6,032 nucleotides of DNA from Prolixibacteraceae bacterium (lineage in GTDB: Bacteria > Bacteroidota > Bacteroidia > Bacteroidales > Prolixibacteraceae), in the NCBI GenBank assembly GCA_014380255.1, contig JACMKG010000058.1, positions 1 to 6,032 on the forward strand. Reading direction: 5' to 3'. Below the pieces are notes generated by a model. The model did no database searches. It worked only from the letters and a program-made list of their open reading frames with translations, and had not been told where the DNA came from. Positions 1 through 6,032 of the stretch are shown piece by piece (position 1 is the first letter of the stretch; each line of letters begins with the position of its first letter). The translations under genes and the position numbers were made by a program.

Positions 1-39
1 AAGGAAAAACAAATATGTTTTAACGGATAGTATTTTCAT
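1..39 (-). CDS. Start of an unidentified, probably exported protein (5' end only)
   Basis: Reading leftward, an ATG at 37-39 opens a frame that stays open to the window edge and gives MKILSVKTYLFFL. A short start with two lysines followed by a hydrophobic run is what the beginning of a Sec signal peptide looks like. The ATG lies 12 nt after the stop of the 693-residue lipoprotein gene on the same strand, and no terminator-like hairpin separates them, so the two are probably one transcription unit. Only 13 codons are visible, so neither family nor function can be stated. An envelope protein working with the upstream lipoprotein is an inference from position alone. The frame could still be chance, because 39 open bases are weak evidence on their own. 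Confidence 0.5.
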   Translation of the reverse strand, partial: MKILSVKTYLFFL

Positions 40-51
40 TTCGGGTTGATT

Positions 52-2133
52 TTACAGGTTAACTTTTGATTTGAGGACCAGGTTCATCTCTATTTTGCTG
101 TCCGAGAAGATACGGGCAACCTTACTTCCGGAAGCAGGCGAACTTACTTTTCCAGAAAATACCAGTCCATTGGCTTTTTTAAGGCTTTCCAGTTCCGTTT
201 TATCGAGCGAGAAAGTATGAGATGCCTGAAACGGGGTGATCTCCCCTGATTCACTAACCTGTGCGGCCGATAGGACCTTAGAGACTTTGGAAGCACCGTA
301 TTGTTGTTTGGAAATGGTATCAACAAACAAAAGCTGCAATTCAATATCCAGGGGGATTCCGTTTTTGGCATTCAGCGTTAATTCAGCTGTTTCCACCTGA
401 TCGAAATCACTTCCTGAAATACGGGTAGTATCCTTAAATCCCAGGTTGCTGATTTGAAGTTCCAGCGGCAATTCCATCAATAAATCGATGCCCAGGATAT
501 CCTCGATATCCAGGAAATTGGGATTTGCTGCAGTCACCGCGTTGCCAAGGTTTAAATCAACCTTTCCGCGGTAGGTGATTCTGCCCGTAGGAGGCAGGGC
601 GACCAAATCTACAATGTGGGAGTTTTGTTTATCAAATACAATGTTTTTAGTGACCGCTGCCGCATTAACATCTGCCGGTAGCGGGATGTCAAAAACAGGG
701 GGATCCAATGAAACCGTTGTGCCGTTCTTATCCGAAGCTACAAAATCAAAGCTCACGGCGGCGGGTATACCCATGGAATTGCGCACAGCCAGGATGAGGG
801 ATGGATTGATCAGTGTAAAGCCGCCATTGATCTTATTGAGCATGTCCACATCGATATCAAATGACCCGGGGCTGATAATTATATTTCTTTTGCCAAAATC
901 ACCGGTAACGGATTTAAACTCAAGGTTGCTCAGTGACATATCCACCTTGATGGCATCTGTGGAAGAGTAATTGATGTAACCCGGGGTCTGGTTAACCGTC
1001 AGGGTATAGGTATAAGGAACTTTGTTAAAAGGGTTAGCCGCATCGGAAGCAAAGTTTACCACAGCCTCATCCAGGGAAATAACCGTTTGGGTTCCGTTCA
1101 GGGGAACGACAGCCGTGATGGGATTCCCGGTGGTTTTATTTTTGATTTCGGGAAGGGTAACATTCACCGATCCGGAAAGGGCCGAAGTGTTGACACATTT
1201 CAAGGAAAGGGTTCCTTTTTTCAATACCGCTCCAAAGGCTTTCATATCGGGTTGAGGGAAATCAAAATCAAAATCCCCTTTTGAACCATCGAGTGTTTGA
1301 GAGTTTGAGATTTTCAAGTTTCCTTTTGATATGACAAGACCGGTTAATTTGAATTTTACCTGGATATAATCCTGCAGGTTGATTGGAACCGGGGTTGCGG
1401 ATCCGGGAGTTTCAAAGGTAAGCATCCTAAATTCCACCTGATTGGAAAGTTCCATTCCGGCCAGATCGGCCAAAATATTCTTTGTGGCTCCGGGAGCCAG
1501 GTTTAAAAACGTAAAGTCAGCGACAGTACGGTTATAGAGTTTGTCATAAAGAGTTCCCTTAATGGTCACGGGCACTTTTAAATAATTGGCCAGGTGAATT
1601 TCAAGCGTTCCCTTGGTTACGTTCACAGTGGTGAATTCAGAAAATTCATCCAGAACAAACTGGGAATTAAGGCCTGTGAGGGAGAGGGGTGGAAACAGAA
1701 CGGTTTGTCCGTTCAGTAGTTTGAGTACATTCATGGTGCCTCCCAAATTATCTACCAGCATATTTAAACTTAAATCCCGTGAGATTCGCACATCGGCAGG
1801 TGAAATATCGCCCAGCTGCTGATCGCCCGAAGAGAAATTCTGGGTCACGGGAAAGTCCAGCAGGTTGTTTGCACTATAAGTGAACAGGTTGTTTTGCCTG
1901 TAAACAATCTTTACCAAACCATTGGGATCCTTTTCCAGGCCGGTTACATTATCTTTATTAGCTGCATTTACAAGGTCCCATACAGCGATGTTCCCTTTGG
2001 CAATGGGAACTACCACCTCGGGATTTAAGTTTACATTGTTGGATAATTTATTGAAATCCAATTCATCCAAATTGCAGCTGTTCAAAGTGAGCGAAAGTAA
2101 AAAAGTCCAACAGACAATGCGTAAATCTTTCAT
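52..2133 (-). CDS. Large repeat-containing lipoprotein of unknown function
   Basis: The product is 693 residues long and I do not recognise a named family. The N-terminus is a lipoprotein signal peptide: KDLR, a hydrophobic stretch (residues 6-17), then LNSC with Cys20 as the expected lipidated residue. The ATG is chosen because it places this signal correctly. After Cys20 comes NLDELD, an acidic stretch that could act as a Bacteroidota surface-export signal (inference). Residues 33-165 form an N-terminal region (NPEVVVPIAKGNIAVWDLVN and onward). The rest is beta-rich and appears to contain about four degenerate modules near 170-267, 286-406, 422-566 and 573-693. Most contain an Asn followed by a proline-containing strand (NYLKVPV, NSMGIPA, NGIPLDI), and each ends in an alternating hydrophobic strand. 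There are no membrane segments after the signal peptide and no visible catalytic motif. A structural or adhesive envelope role is plausible but unproven. The gene has its own candidate promoter and sits beyond the atp terminator, so a link to ATP synthase is unlikely. Confidence 0.85.
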   Translation of the reverse strand: MKDLRIVCWTFLLSLTLNSCNLDELDFNKLSNNVNLNPEVVVPIAKGNIAVWDLVNAANKDNVTGLEKDPNGLVKIVYRQNNLFTYSANNLLDFPVTQNFSSGDQQLGDISPADVRISRDLSLNMLVDNLGGTMNVLKLLNGQTVLFPPLSLTGLNSQFVLDEFSEFTTVNVTKGTLEIHLANYLKVPVTIKGTLYDKLYNRTVADFTFLNLAPGATKNILADLAGMELSNQVEFRMLTFETPGSATPVPINLQDYIQVKFKLTGLVISKGNLKISNSQTLDGSKGDFDFDFPQPDMKAFGAVLKKGTLSLKCVNTSALSGSVNVTLPEIKNKTTGNPITAVVPLNGTQTVISLDEAVVNFASDAANPFNKVPYTYTLTVNQTPGYINYSSTDAIKVDMSLSNLEFKSVTGDFGKRNIIISPGSFDIDVDMLNKINGGFTLINPSLILAVRNSMGIPAAVSFDFVASDKNGTTVSLDPPVFDIPLPADVNAAAVTKNIVFDKQNSHIVDLVALPPTGRITYRGKVDLNLGNAVTAANPNFLDIEDILGIDLLMELPLELQISNLGFKDTTRISGSDFDQVETAELTLNAKNGIPLDIELQLLFVDTISKQQYGASKVSKVLSAAQVSESGEITPFQASHTFSLDKTELESLKKANGLVFSGKVSSPASGSKVARIFSDSKIEMNLVLKSKVNL
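55..1626 (-). repeat. Four degenerate protein-level modules within the lipoprotein
   Basis: The repeat shows in the translation, not in the DNA. The approximate modules are residues 170-267 (DNA 1333-1626), 286-406 (916-1278), 422-566 (436-870) and 573-693 (55-417). The best pair is modules 2 and 3: FDFDFPQPDMKAFGAVLKKG followed by TLSLKCVN, against FDIDVDMLNKINGGFTLINP followed by SLILAVRN. Modules 1 and 4 share the core pattern (TLEIHLANYLKVPV and AELTLNAKNGIPLDI). Modules end in similar strands (YIQVKFKLTGL, AIKVDMSLSNL, LPLELQISNL, KIEMNLVLKS). The alignment was made by eye, and boundaries are uncertain by 10-20 residues. Confidence 0.5.
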
Positions 2134-2164
2134 GTTTCAGGTCGTTAGGTAATATTCTTTGGTG

Positions 2165-2200
2165 CAAGTATGCAAAAACTTTGCTGATAATCAAATCAAA
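2165..2200 (-). promoter_or_regulatory. Candidate Bacteroidota sigma-type promoter for the lipoprotein gene
   Basis: On the minus strand TTTG occurs twice in tandem (2197-2200 and 2192-2195). Exactly 19 nt after the second copy comes CATACTTG (2165-2172), which resembles the Bacteroidota -7 element TAnnTTTG with two mismatches. The -33/-7 layout with a spacer near 19 nt is the known arrangement for this phylum. Transcription would start near 2158, giving a leader of about 25 nt before the ATG at 2133, with no Shine-Dalgarno sequence. The -7 match is imperfect and the region is AT-rich, so this is a candidate only. Confidence 0.4.
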
Positions 2201-2240
2201 TTGGAATTCAAATTAGAATTTCTTTCAGGGTATAAAACAC

Positions 2241-2273
2241 CAAAGCCCGGGCTTGGAAAATTCCCGGGCTTTG
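2241..2273 (-). terminator. Probable terminator of the atp operon
   Basis: A perfect 11-bp inverted repeat (CAAAGCCCGGG at 2241-2251 and CCCGGGCTTTG at 2263-2273) flanks an 11-nt loop. It begins 30 nt after the atpG stop in the direction of transcription. The stem core is a GC-only hexamer on each side. The tail on the minus strand reads GTGTTTTATA, a weak U-rich run rather than a textbook one. Its position after the last atp gene and before a candidate promoter supports termination. No gene converges on it from the other side within the window. Confidence 0.7.
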
Positions 2274-2303
2274 CTTATTTGTTTGAGTTGGGCCTTAGCT
2301 TTT

Positions 2304-3185
2304 TTAACCGTTTAATGCCTCTGCGCCGTTGGTTACTTCGAGAATGGCATTGGTAATGGCTGCCTGGCGAGCCTTGTTAAAGGTGAGGGTTAATTCATTG
2401 ATCAGATCCGTCGCATTGTCCGTAGCCTTGTGCATGGCCGTCATCCGGGCTCCATGTTCAGCGGCATGCGAATTCAGCAGTGCTTTGTAAAACTGTATTT
2501 TCAATGAACGGGGAATCAGTTTCTCCACAATATCCTTAAGCGACGGTTCATAGATATAATCGACATTGGGCGTTTGGCTGACCTGGGTTTTAAGAGGCAC
2601 TACGGGCAGAAATTGTTCGCTTATTAGTTCCTGAGAGGCGGCATTTATGAAATTGTTGTACACCAGTTCGATGCGGTCATATTTCCCACTGGTATAACTA
2701 TCCATCAGAAATTGAGCAATGACCGACACGTTTTCAAAGTTCAAATGATCGAAAAGCTCATTGTGCCTCATTTGGGGATTGTAACGGTAGGAGCGCAGAA
2801 TCTTCTCAGCCTGCTTGCCGATGACCATGAAATCCAGTTTCCCGGCATTCAGCTGCCTTTTGTAGGTTGAGTTTGCCAATGAAATTGCTTTCTTGGTAAT
2901 GCTGGAATTGAAACCTCCGCACAGACCCCGGTTGGAGCTGATTACCACAATAAGCACCTTCTCGGCACTACGCTGCATGGTGTAGGCTGAATCCCCCTCG
3001 TTTTCCAGAATGGAGCCTAAAGTAGCCAGCAAACCCGACAGCTTGTTGGCATAGGGCCGAATCTGGAAAATGGCATCCTGCGCCTTTTTAAGCTTGGCTG
3101 CAGAGACCATTTTCATCGCACTGGTAACCTGCCTGGTCGTTTTAACAGAAGTTATTCTGGTTCGTATTTCTTTTAAGTTGGCCAT
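2304..3185 (-). CDS. atpG: F1Fo ATP synthase gamma subunit
   Basis: This is the central shaft of F1, which turns inside the alpha3beta3 head and couples rotation driven by the c ring to ATP synthesis. The product is 293 residues, a normal length. The N-terminal helix of the coiled coil is intact (MANLKEIRTRITSVKTTRQV, then TSAMKMVSAAKLKKAQ to about residue 36). The Rossmann-like middle domain carries ISSNRGLCGGFN at 82-93. The C-terminal helix (about 230-290) runs HAAEHGARMTAMHKATDNA, then ARQAAITNAILEVTNGAEAL. In the family signature [IV]-T-x-E-x2-[DE]-x3-G-A, the first Glu is Ala280 here, while Glu283 and Gly287-Ala288 are kept. The gene starts 40 nt after atpA and is the last of the operon, followed by a terminator rather than atpD. 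The ATG matches the conserved N-terminus. Confidence 0.98.
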   Translation of the reverse strand: MANLKEIRTRITSVKTTRQVTSAMKMVSAAKLKKAQDAIFQIRPYANKLSGLLATLGSILENEGDSAYTMQRSAEKVLIVVISSNRGLCGGFNSSITKKAISLANSTYKRQLNAGKLDFMVIGKQAEKILRSYRYNPQMRHNELFDHLNFENVSVIAQFLMDSYTSGKYDRIELVYNNFINAASQELISEQFLPVVPLKTQVSQTPNVDYIYEPSLKDIVEKLIPRSLKIQFYKALLNSHAAEHGARMTAMHKATDNATDLINELTLTFNKARQAAITNAILEVTNGAEALNG

Positions 3186-3225
3186 TTCAATTCAACGGAT
3201 AAGTTTTCAGTGATACATATTGCCT

Positions 3226-4806
3226 TTACTGGGCATACCTGGAAGCTACCTCGGCAGCTACTTTTTCAATCACCTCGGTTTCGTTATCGGACAGAACTCC
3301 GGATCTTAATTTATCAAGTACCGCCCGGTGCTGCATTTCCATAATTTCAAGAAAACTGTGTTCAAATTCCTTTACTTTCTCTACCGGGACATCGCGCAAC
3401 AGCTCTTTAACACCGCAATATATAATGGCCACCTGATGCTCAATTTTAAAAGGGGCATACTGGGCTTGCTTTAGTATTTCAACGTTTTTGCGTCCTTTAT
3501 CCAGTACACGCATGGTAGCCATATCCAGGTCAGAACCAAACTTGGAGAAGGCTTCCAGCTCACGGAACTGTGCCTGGTCCAGCTTCAAGGTACCGGCAAT
3601 TTTCTTCATCGACTTAATCTGTGCATTTCCACCTACACGTGAAACGGAAATACCCACGTTAATAGCCGGGCGGATTCCTGCGTTGAATAGATTGGATTCA
3701 AGGAAGATCTGACCGTCGGTAATGGAAATTACGTTGGTAGGAATGTAGGCTGATACGTCACCTGCCTGGGTTTCAATAATGGGCAAGGCGGTAAGTGATC
3801 CTCCCCCTTTGACCCTTCCTTTCAATGAATCGGGTAAATCATTCATCTTGGCAGCCATTTCATCGGAGCTGATGATTCGGGCAGCACGTTCAAGCAAACG
3901 CGAGTGCAGGTAAAATACATCACCCGGATAAGCCTCACGGCCTGGTGGGCGGCGCAAAAGCAATGACACTTCACGGTAGGATACAGCCTGCTTGGATAAG
4001 TCATCAAAGATGATCAGGGCATCACGGCCCGTATCCCTGAAATATTCGCCAATGGCAGCCCCTGCATAGGGAGCATAAAACTGAAGGGCAGCCGGGTCGG
4101 ATGCAGTAGCCATCACAATGGTGGTATATTCCATCGCACCGTGCTTTTCCAGGGTATGTACCAGGTTGGCAATGGTGGATCCTTTCTGGCCAATGGCCAC
4201 GTAAATACAATAAACAGGTTTTCCTTTTTCGAAATTCTCACGCTGGTTGATAATCGTATCGATTGCAACAGCCGTCTTGCCGGTTTGACGGTCCCCGATA
4301 ATCAACTCACGCTGACCCCGTCCGATAGGGATCATGGCATCGATGGATTTTAAGCCCGTCTGCAAAGGCTGGGACACGGGTTGGCGAAAGATTACACCGG
4401 GAGCTTTACGTTCCAAAGGCATCAGGAGTTTTTCGCCCAGGATGGATCCTTTGCCATCGATAGGTTCTCCCAGGGTATTAACTACGCGGCCCAAAAGACC
4501 TTCTCCCACTTCAATGGAAGCAGTTTTACGTAAGCGTTTAACCGTATCGCCTTCTTTCACTTCCTTGGTCAAGCCCAGGATTACAGCCCCTACGTTGTCC
4601 TCTTCAAGGTTTAGCACAATTCCCTTGACACCCGAATCAAATTCAATCATTTCATTCGATCCTACATTCGACAGACCGTAAATACGGGCAATGCCGTCTC
4701 CCACCTGAAGTACAGTTCCTACCTCTTCAAGTTCGACTTCGCTTTTAAAGCCTTCCAGTTGTTGCCTGAGTATTACTGAAACTTCAGCAGGTTTTATATT
4801 TGCCAT
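3226..4806 (-). CDS. atpA: F1Fo ATP synthase alpha subunit
   Basis: This is the non-catalytic nucleotide-binding subunit of the F1 head, alternating with beta. The product is a full-length 526 residues. The beta-barrel domain (about 25-95) includes [14 protein letters not shown]. The nucleotide-binding domain has the Walker A motif GDRQTGKT (171-178, with the alpha-type Gln174) and the Walker B strand ALIIFDDL (263-270). The alpha/beta family signature [10 protein letters not shown] is at 380-389, and the next residue, Arg390, corresponds to the arginine that reaches into the catalytic site on beta (E. coli alpha Arg376). The C-terminal helical domain follows from about 395. Between ERAAR and GSLTALP the segment is about seven residues longer than in E. 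coli and contains [10 protein letters not shown]. It lies between atpH (28-nt gap) and atpG (40-nt gap). Its leader is AT-rich without a Shine-Dalgarno sequence. Confidence 0.99.
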   Translation of the reverse strand: MANIKPAEVSVILRQQLEGFKSEVELEEVGTVLQVGDGIARIYGLSNVGSNEMIEFDSGVKGIVLNLEEDNVGAVILGLTKEVKEGDTVKRLRKTASIEVGEGLLGRVVNTLGEPIDGKGSILGEKLLMPLERKAPGVIFRQPVSQPLQTGLKSIDAMIPIGRGQRELIIGDRQTGKTAVAIDTIINQRENFEKGKPVYCIYVAIGQKGSTIANLVHTLEKHGAMEYTTIVMATASDPAALQFYAPYAGAAIGEYFRDTGRDALIIFDDLSKQAVSYREVSLLLRRPPGREAYPGDVFYLHSRLLERAARIISSDEMAAKMNDLPDSLKGRVKGGGSLTALPIIETQAGDVSAYIPTNVISITDGQIFLESNLFNAGIRPAINVGISVSRVGGNAQIKSMKKIAGTLKLDQAQFRELEAFSKFGSDLDMATMRVLDKGRKNVEILKQAQYAPFKIEHQVAIIYCGVKELLRDVPVEKVKEFEHSFLEIMEMQHRAVLDKLRSGVLSDNETEVIEKVAAEVASRYAQ

Positions 4807-4834
4807 ATTCTAATTGATTTTATCAGTCGTTATT

Positions 4835-5383
4835 CTATTTCAATTCTGTCTCCAGTAACTTTTCCTTGATTTTCTTCAGCTGGGTTGCCACGCTGGCATC
4901 GTATTGTTGATCATCCACCCTGAGGACAAAGCCTCCGATTAGTTCTGGATTAATGGTCTGGGTAAGTTCTATCTTTCCTCCCGATGCTTTTTCCAATGCT
5001 GTTTTTATCTGTTCAATGATGGTCTGATCCAATTCCTTGGCCGTGGTAAGTACTGCCGAACTTATTCCTTCCTCCTTGCGATATAGGTGGTCAAGATATC
5101 GGAAAATACCGGGGATGAATTTCTCGCGTCGGTTTTCAGTAATAAGGACCAGAAAGTTTAAGGTATAGGGATGAACCTTTCCTTCAAAAATGCTTTTTAT
5201 GGCTTTGATCTTTCCTGAAGTTGAAACAATGGGGCTTTCTATCAGGACCAGAAAGTCACTGATTGAATGGCAGACATACGTAACCAGTCGGGCATCGTCC
5301 TGAAGCTCTGTAGTCAAACCTTTTTCTTTAGCCAGGGCAAAAAAAGCATTGGCATATCGGACGTTGATTTTACTTTGATCCAT
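4835..5383 (-). CDS. atpH: F1Fo ATP synthase delta subunit (OSCP)
   Basis: Delta sits on top of the F1 head and fixes it to the b-subunit stalk so that alpha3beta3 does not rotate with gamma. The product is 182 residues, within the usual range. The N-terminal six-helix domain starts with VRYANAFFALAKEKG (8-22) and includes FLVLITENRREKFIPGI (77-93), which matches the conserved helix of this family. The C-terminal domain has the delta/OSCP signature region IGGFVLRVDDQQYDASVATQ (149-168), followed by a basic helix. It begins 4 nt after the atpF stop, which favours coupled translation of the two peripheral-stalk subunits. The ATG is chosen because it leaves a standard N-terminus and follows directly on atpF. 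Confidence 0.97.
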   Translation of the reverse strand: MDQSKINVRYANAFFALAKEKGLTTELQDDARLVTYVCHSISDFLVLIESPIVSTSGKIKAIKSIFEGKVHPYTLNFLVLITENRREKFIPGIFRYLDHLYRKEEGISSAVLTTAKELDQTIIEQIKTALEKASGGKIELTQTINPELIGGFVLRVDDQQYDASVATQLKKIKEKLLETELK

Positions 5384-5387
5384 AGAT

Positions 5388-5882
5388 TTATTTCAGTTTC
5401 AGATCTTTTAGCAGGTCTTCCACCAGAATTTCCTGGTCTTTGGAATTATCAAGCTGTTTTCGAATTACTTTCTCTGCAATCATGACCGACAATTCAGCCA
5501 CCTGCTTTTTGATATCATTGATAGCGGCAGTTTTCTCGGCCTGTATCTGCAAGCGGGCATTTTCTATCCCTTTTTGAGTTTCGGCATTGGCTTGTAGCTT
5601 TGCTTCAGCAACGATTTTATCTTTAATCTCGCGGGCCTCCTTTAAGATCACCTCTTTTTCTTTTCTGGCCTCAGCAAGTATCAGGTCATTGCTTTCCTTC
5701 AGGCTTGCAATTTCCTTCCTGGCTTTATCGGCAGAATGCAGGGCCTCTGAGATGGACAGCTCGCGTTCTTTCAAGGCATTTAAAATGGGGGTCCATGCAA
5801 ACTTCTTCAGAATGAAAAGAACGATCCCGAAAATAATAAGCATCCAAAATATTGTACCGTAATCCGGAGTAACAAATCCCAT
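5388..5882 (-). CDS. atpF: F1Fo ATP synthase b subunit
   Basis: This subunit forms the membrane-anchored peripheral stalk, as a dimer, holding a subunit and delta in place. The product is 164 residues. There is one N-terminal membrane helix (about 9-26, IFWMLIIFGIVLFIL), followed by the conserved KKFAWTPILNALKERE junction (26-41). A long charged, alanine-rich helix that would form the dimeric coiled coil runs from about 37 to 140, and AELSVMIAEKVIRKQL (129-144) begins the delta-binding end. The gene upstream is atpE and no second b-type gene (b') is seen, so a homodimer is expected. The leader before the ATG follows a strong hairpin by about 25 nt. There is an AG-rich stretch (AGAAAAG) but no clear Shine-Dalgarno sequence. 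Confidence 0.97.
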   Translation of the reverse strand: MGFVTPDYGTIFWMLIIFGIVLFILKKFAWTPILNALKERELSISEALHSADKARKEIASLKESNDLILAEARKEKEVILKEAREIKDKIVAEAKLQANAETQKGIENARLQIQAEKTAAINDIKKQVAELSVMIAEKVIRKQLDNSKDQEILVEDLLKDLKLK

Positions 5883-5907
5883 AACTTTTCTGATTGTAGG
5901 TTAAATA

Positions 5908-5942
5908 AAGCCTTGGCTCCCGGCAATCCCGGGAGCAGGCTT
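5908..5942 (-). promoter_or_regulatory. Bulged hairpin between atpE and atpF (attenuator, processing or stability element)
   Basis: An 8-bp stem pairs 5916-5923 (GCTCCCGG on the plus strand) with 5929-5936 (CCGGGAGC) around a 5-nt loop. It is extended by a 6-bp stem pairing 5908-5913 with 5937-5942, with a 2-nt bulge at 5914-5915. As RNA from the minus strand it ends in a short U-rich tail (CTTTATTTAA). It starts 15 nt after the atpE stop. In an otherwise tight operon, it could be a leaky terminator or a 3' barrier that keeps atpE mRNA more abundant, since many c subunits are needed per enzyme. The structure is visible; the function is inferred. Confidence 0.6.
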
Positions 5943-5957
5943 AAGCACAAAAATCTC

Positions 5958-6032
5958 TTAAATAAACAATACCAGTGCGCAGATAATCACTGCAAAGAAT
6001 GCAACCCCTTCGATCAAAGCAGCCGAAACGAT
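5958..6032 (-). CDS. atpE: F1Fo ATP synthase c subunit, C-terminal 24 residues only
   Basis: The frame enters from the right edge and reads IVSAALIEGVAFFAVIICAL then VLFI and stop. This is the C-terminal membrane helix of the c-ring subunit, whose carboxylate carries the ion during rotation. The ion-binding residue is the Glu in ALIEGV (codon 6009-6011), equivalent to Asp61 of E. coli. The residues after it are Gly, Val, Ala, Phe, Phe, without the Ser-Thr and Tyr seen in the Na+-binding site of Ilyobacter tartaricus, so proton coupling is more likely (inference from a partial site). The first helix and the start lie outside the window. Its place directly before atpF fits the usual B-E-F-H-A-G order. 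Confidence 0.93.
   Translation of the reverse strand: MVSAALIEGVAFFAVIICALVLFI

Noticed and set aside
2199..2214. Near-palindrome AATTGGAATTCAAATT upstream of the lipoprotein promoter, as a possible operator
   Set aside because: It has one mismatched pair but lies in a strongly AT-rich stretch where such palindromes arise by chance, and no regulator is encoded nearby.
2159..2356. A 65-codon plus-strand open frame across the atpG/lipoprotein gap
   Set aside because: It runs through the probable terminator and into the antisense of the atpG 3' end, and the product has no recognisable features. It looks like a chance frame.
3207..3218. A tiny ATG-TAT-CAC-TGA frame in the atpA-atpG gap, as a possible leader peptide
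   Set aside because: Three codons with no conserved residue pattern and no hairpin nearby; expected by chance.
3805..3876. The longer segment of AtpA between ERAAR and GSLTALP (including [10 protein letters not shown]), as a novel insertion
   Set aside because: It is about seven residues longer than in E. coli, but to my recollection a segment of this type is usual in Bacteroidota alpha subunits, so it is lineage-typical rather than new.
4022..4210. A 62-codon minus-strand frame inside atpA in another phase
   Set aside because: It lies entirely within the nucleotide-binding domain of AtpA, which is intact in its own frame, so no frameshift or overlapping gene is needed.
4334..4681. A 115-codon plus-strand open frame opposite atpA, and similar ones at 575-970, 1022-1255, 1613-1822, 3488-3712 and 5587-5862
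   Set aside because: All lie antisense within well-supported genes, and their translations show no family resemblance, signal peptide or domain. They are shadows of the coding strand's codon pattern.
2241..5942. Similarity between the terminator stem (CCCGGG core) and the atpE-atpF hairpin stem (CTCCCGG core), as a repeated regulatory element
   Set aside because: Only the short GC core is shared. The flanks, loops and bulge differ, which fits independent GC-rich stems rather than a repeat family.

Overview
The window comes from a member of the Bacteroidota, most likely the Bacteroidales/Marinilabiliales side. Three things point there: the sequence style of the F1Fo ATP synthase subunits (for example an AtpF starting MGFVTPDYGTIFWML and an AtpA with the [10 protein letters not shown] insert), AT-rich gene leaders without clear Shine-Dalgarno sequences, and a candidate promoter of the TTTG / TAnnTTTG type. 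The phylum call is recognition from memory; no search was run.

Every gene is on the minus strand, so the window is read from right to left. In transcription order, the right part (6032 to 2304) is the core of an ATP synthase operon: the 3' end of atpE (Fo c subunit), then atpF (b), atpH (delta), atpA (alpha) and atpG (gamma). The genes are tightly packed, with gaps of 4 to 40 nt, except for a 75-nt atpE-atpF gap that holds a strong bulged hairpin. The subunits together form the membrane rotor (c), peripheral stalk (b and delta), catalytic head (alpha with the absent beta) and central shaft (gamma). The beta and epsilon genes (atpD, atpC) do not follow atpG.

The 170-nt gap from 2134 to 2303 holds an 11-bp GC-rich inverted repeat, a probable terminator for the atp operon. 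It also holds a candidate Bacteroidota promoter for the next unit.

The left part (2133 to 1) holds a 693-residue predicted lipoprotein of unknown function. It appears to be built from about four degenerate beta-rich modules. A second gene starts 12 nt after it and runs off the window edge after 13 codons that read like the start of a signal peptide. These two are probably co-transcribed as an envelope unit unrelated to ATP synthase.

I found no mobile element, CRISPR array, RNA gene or defence system, and I do not think the window contains a clearly new biological system. The points most worth a second look are the unnamed repeat lipoprotein, the atpE-atpF hairpin, and the Glu-to-Ala change in the AtpG C-terminal signature.
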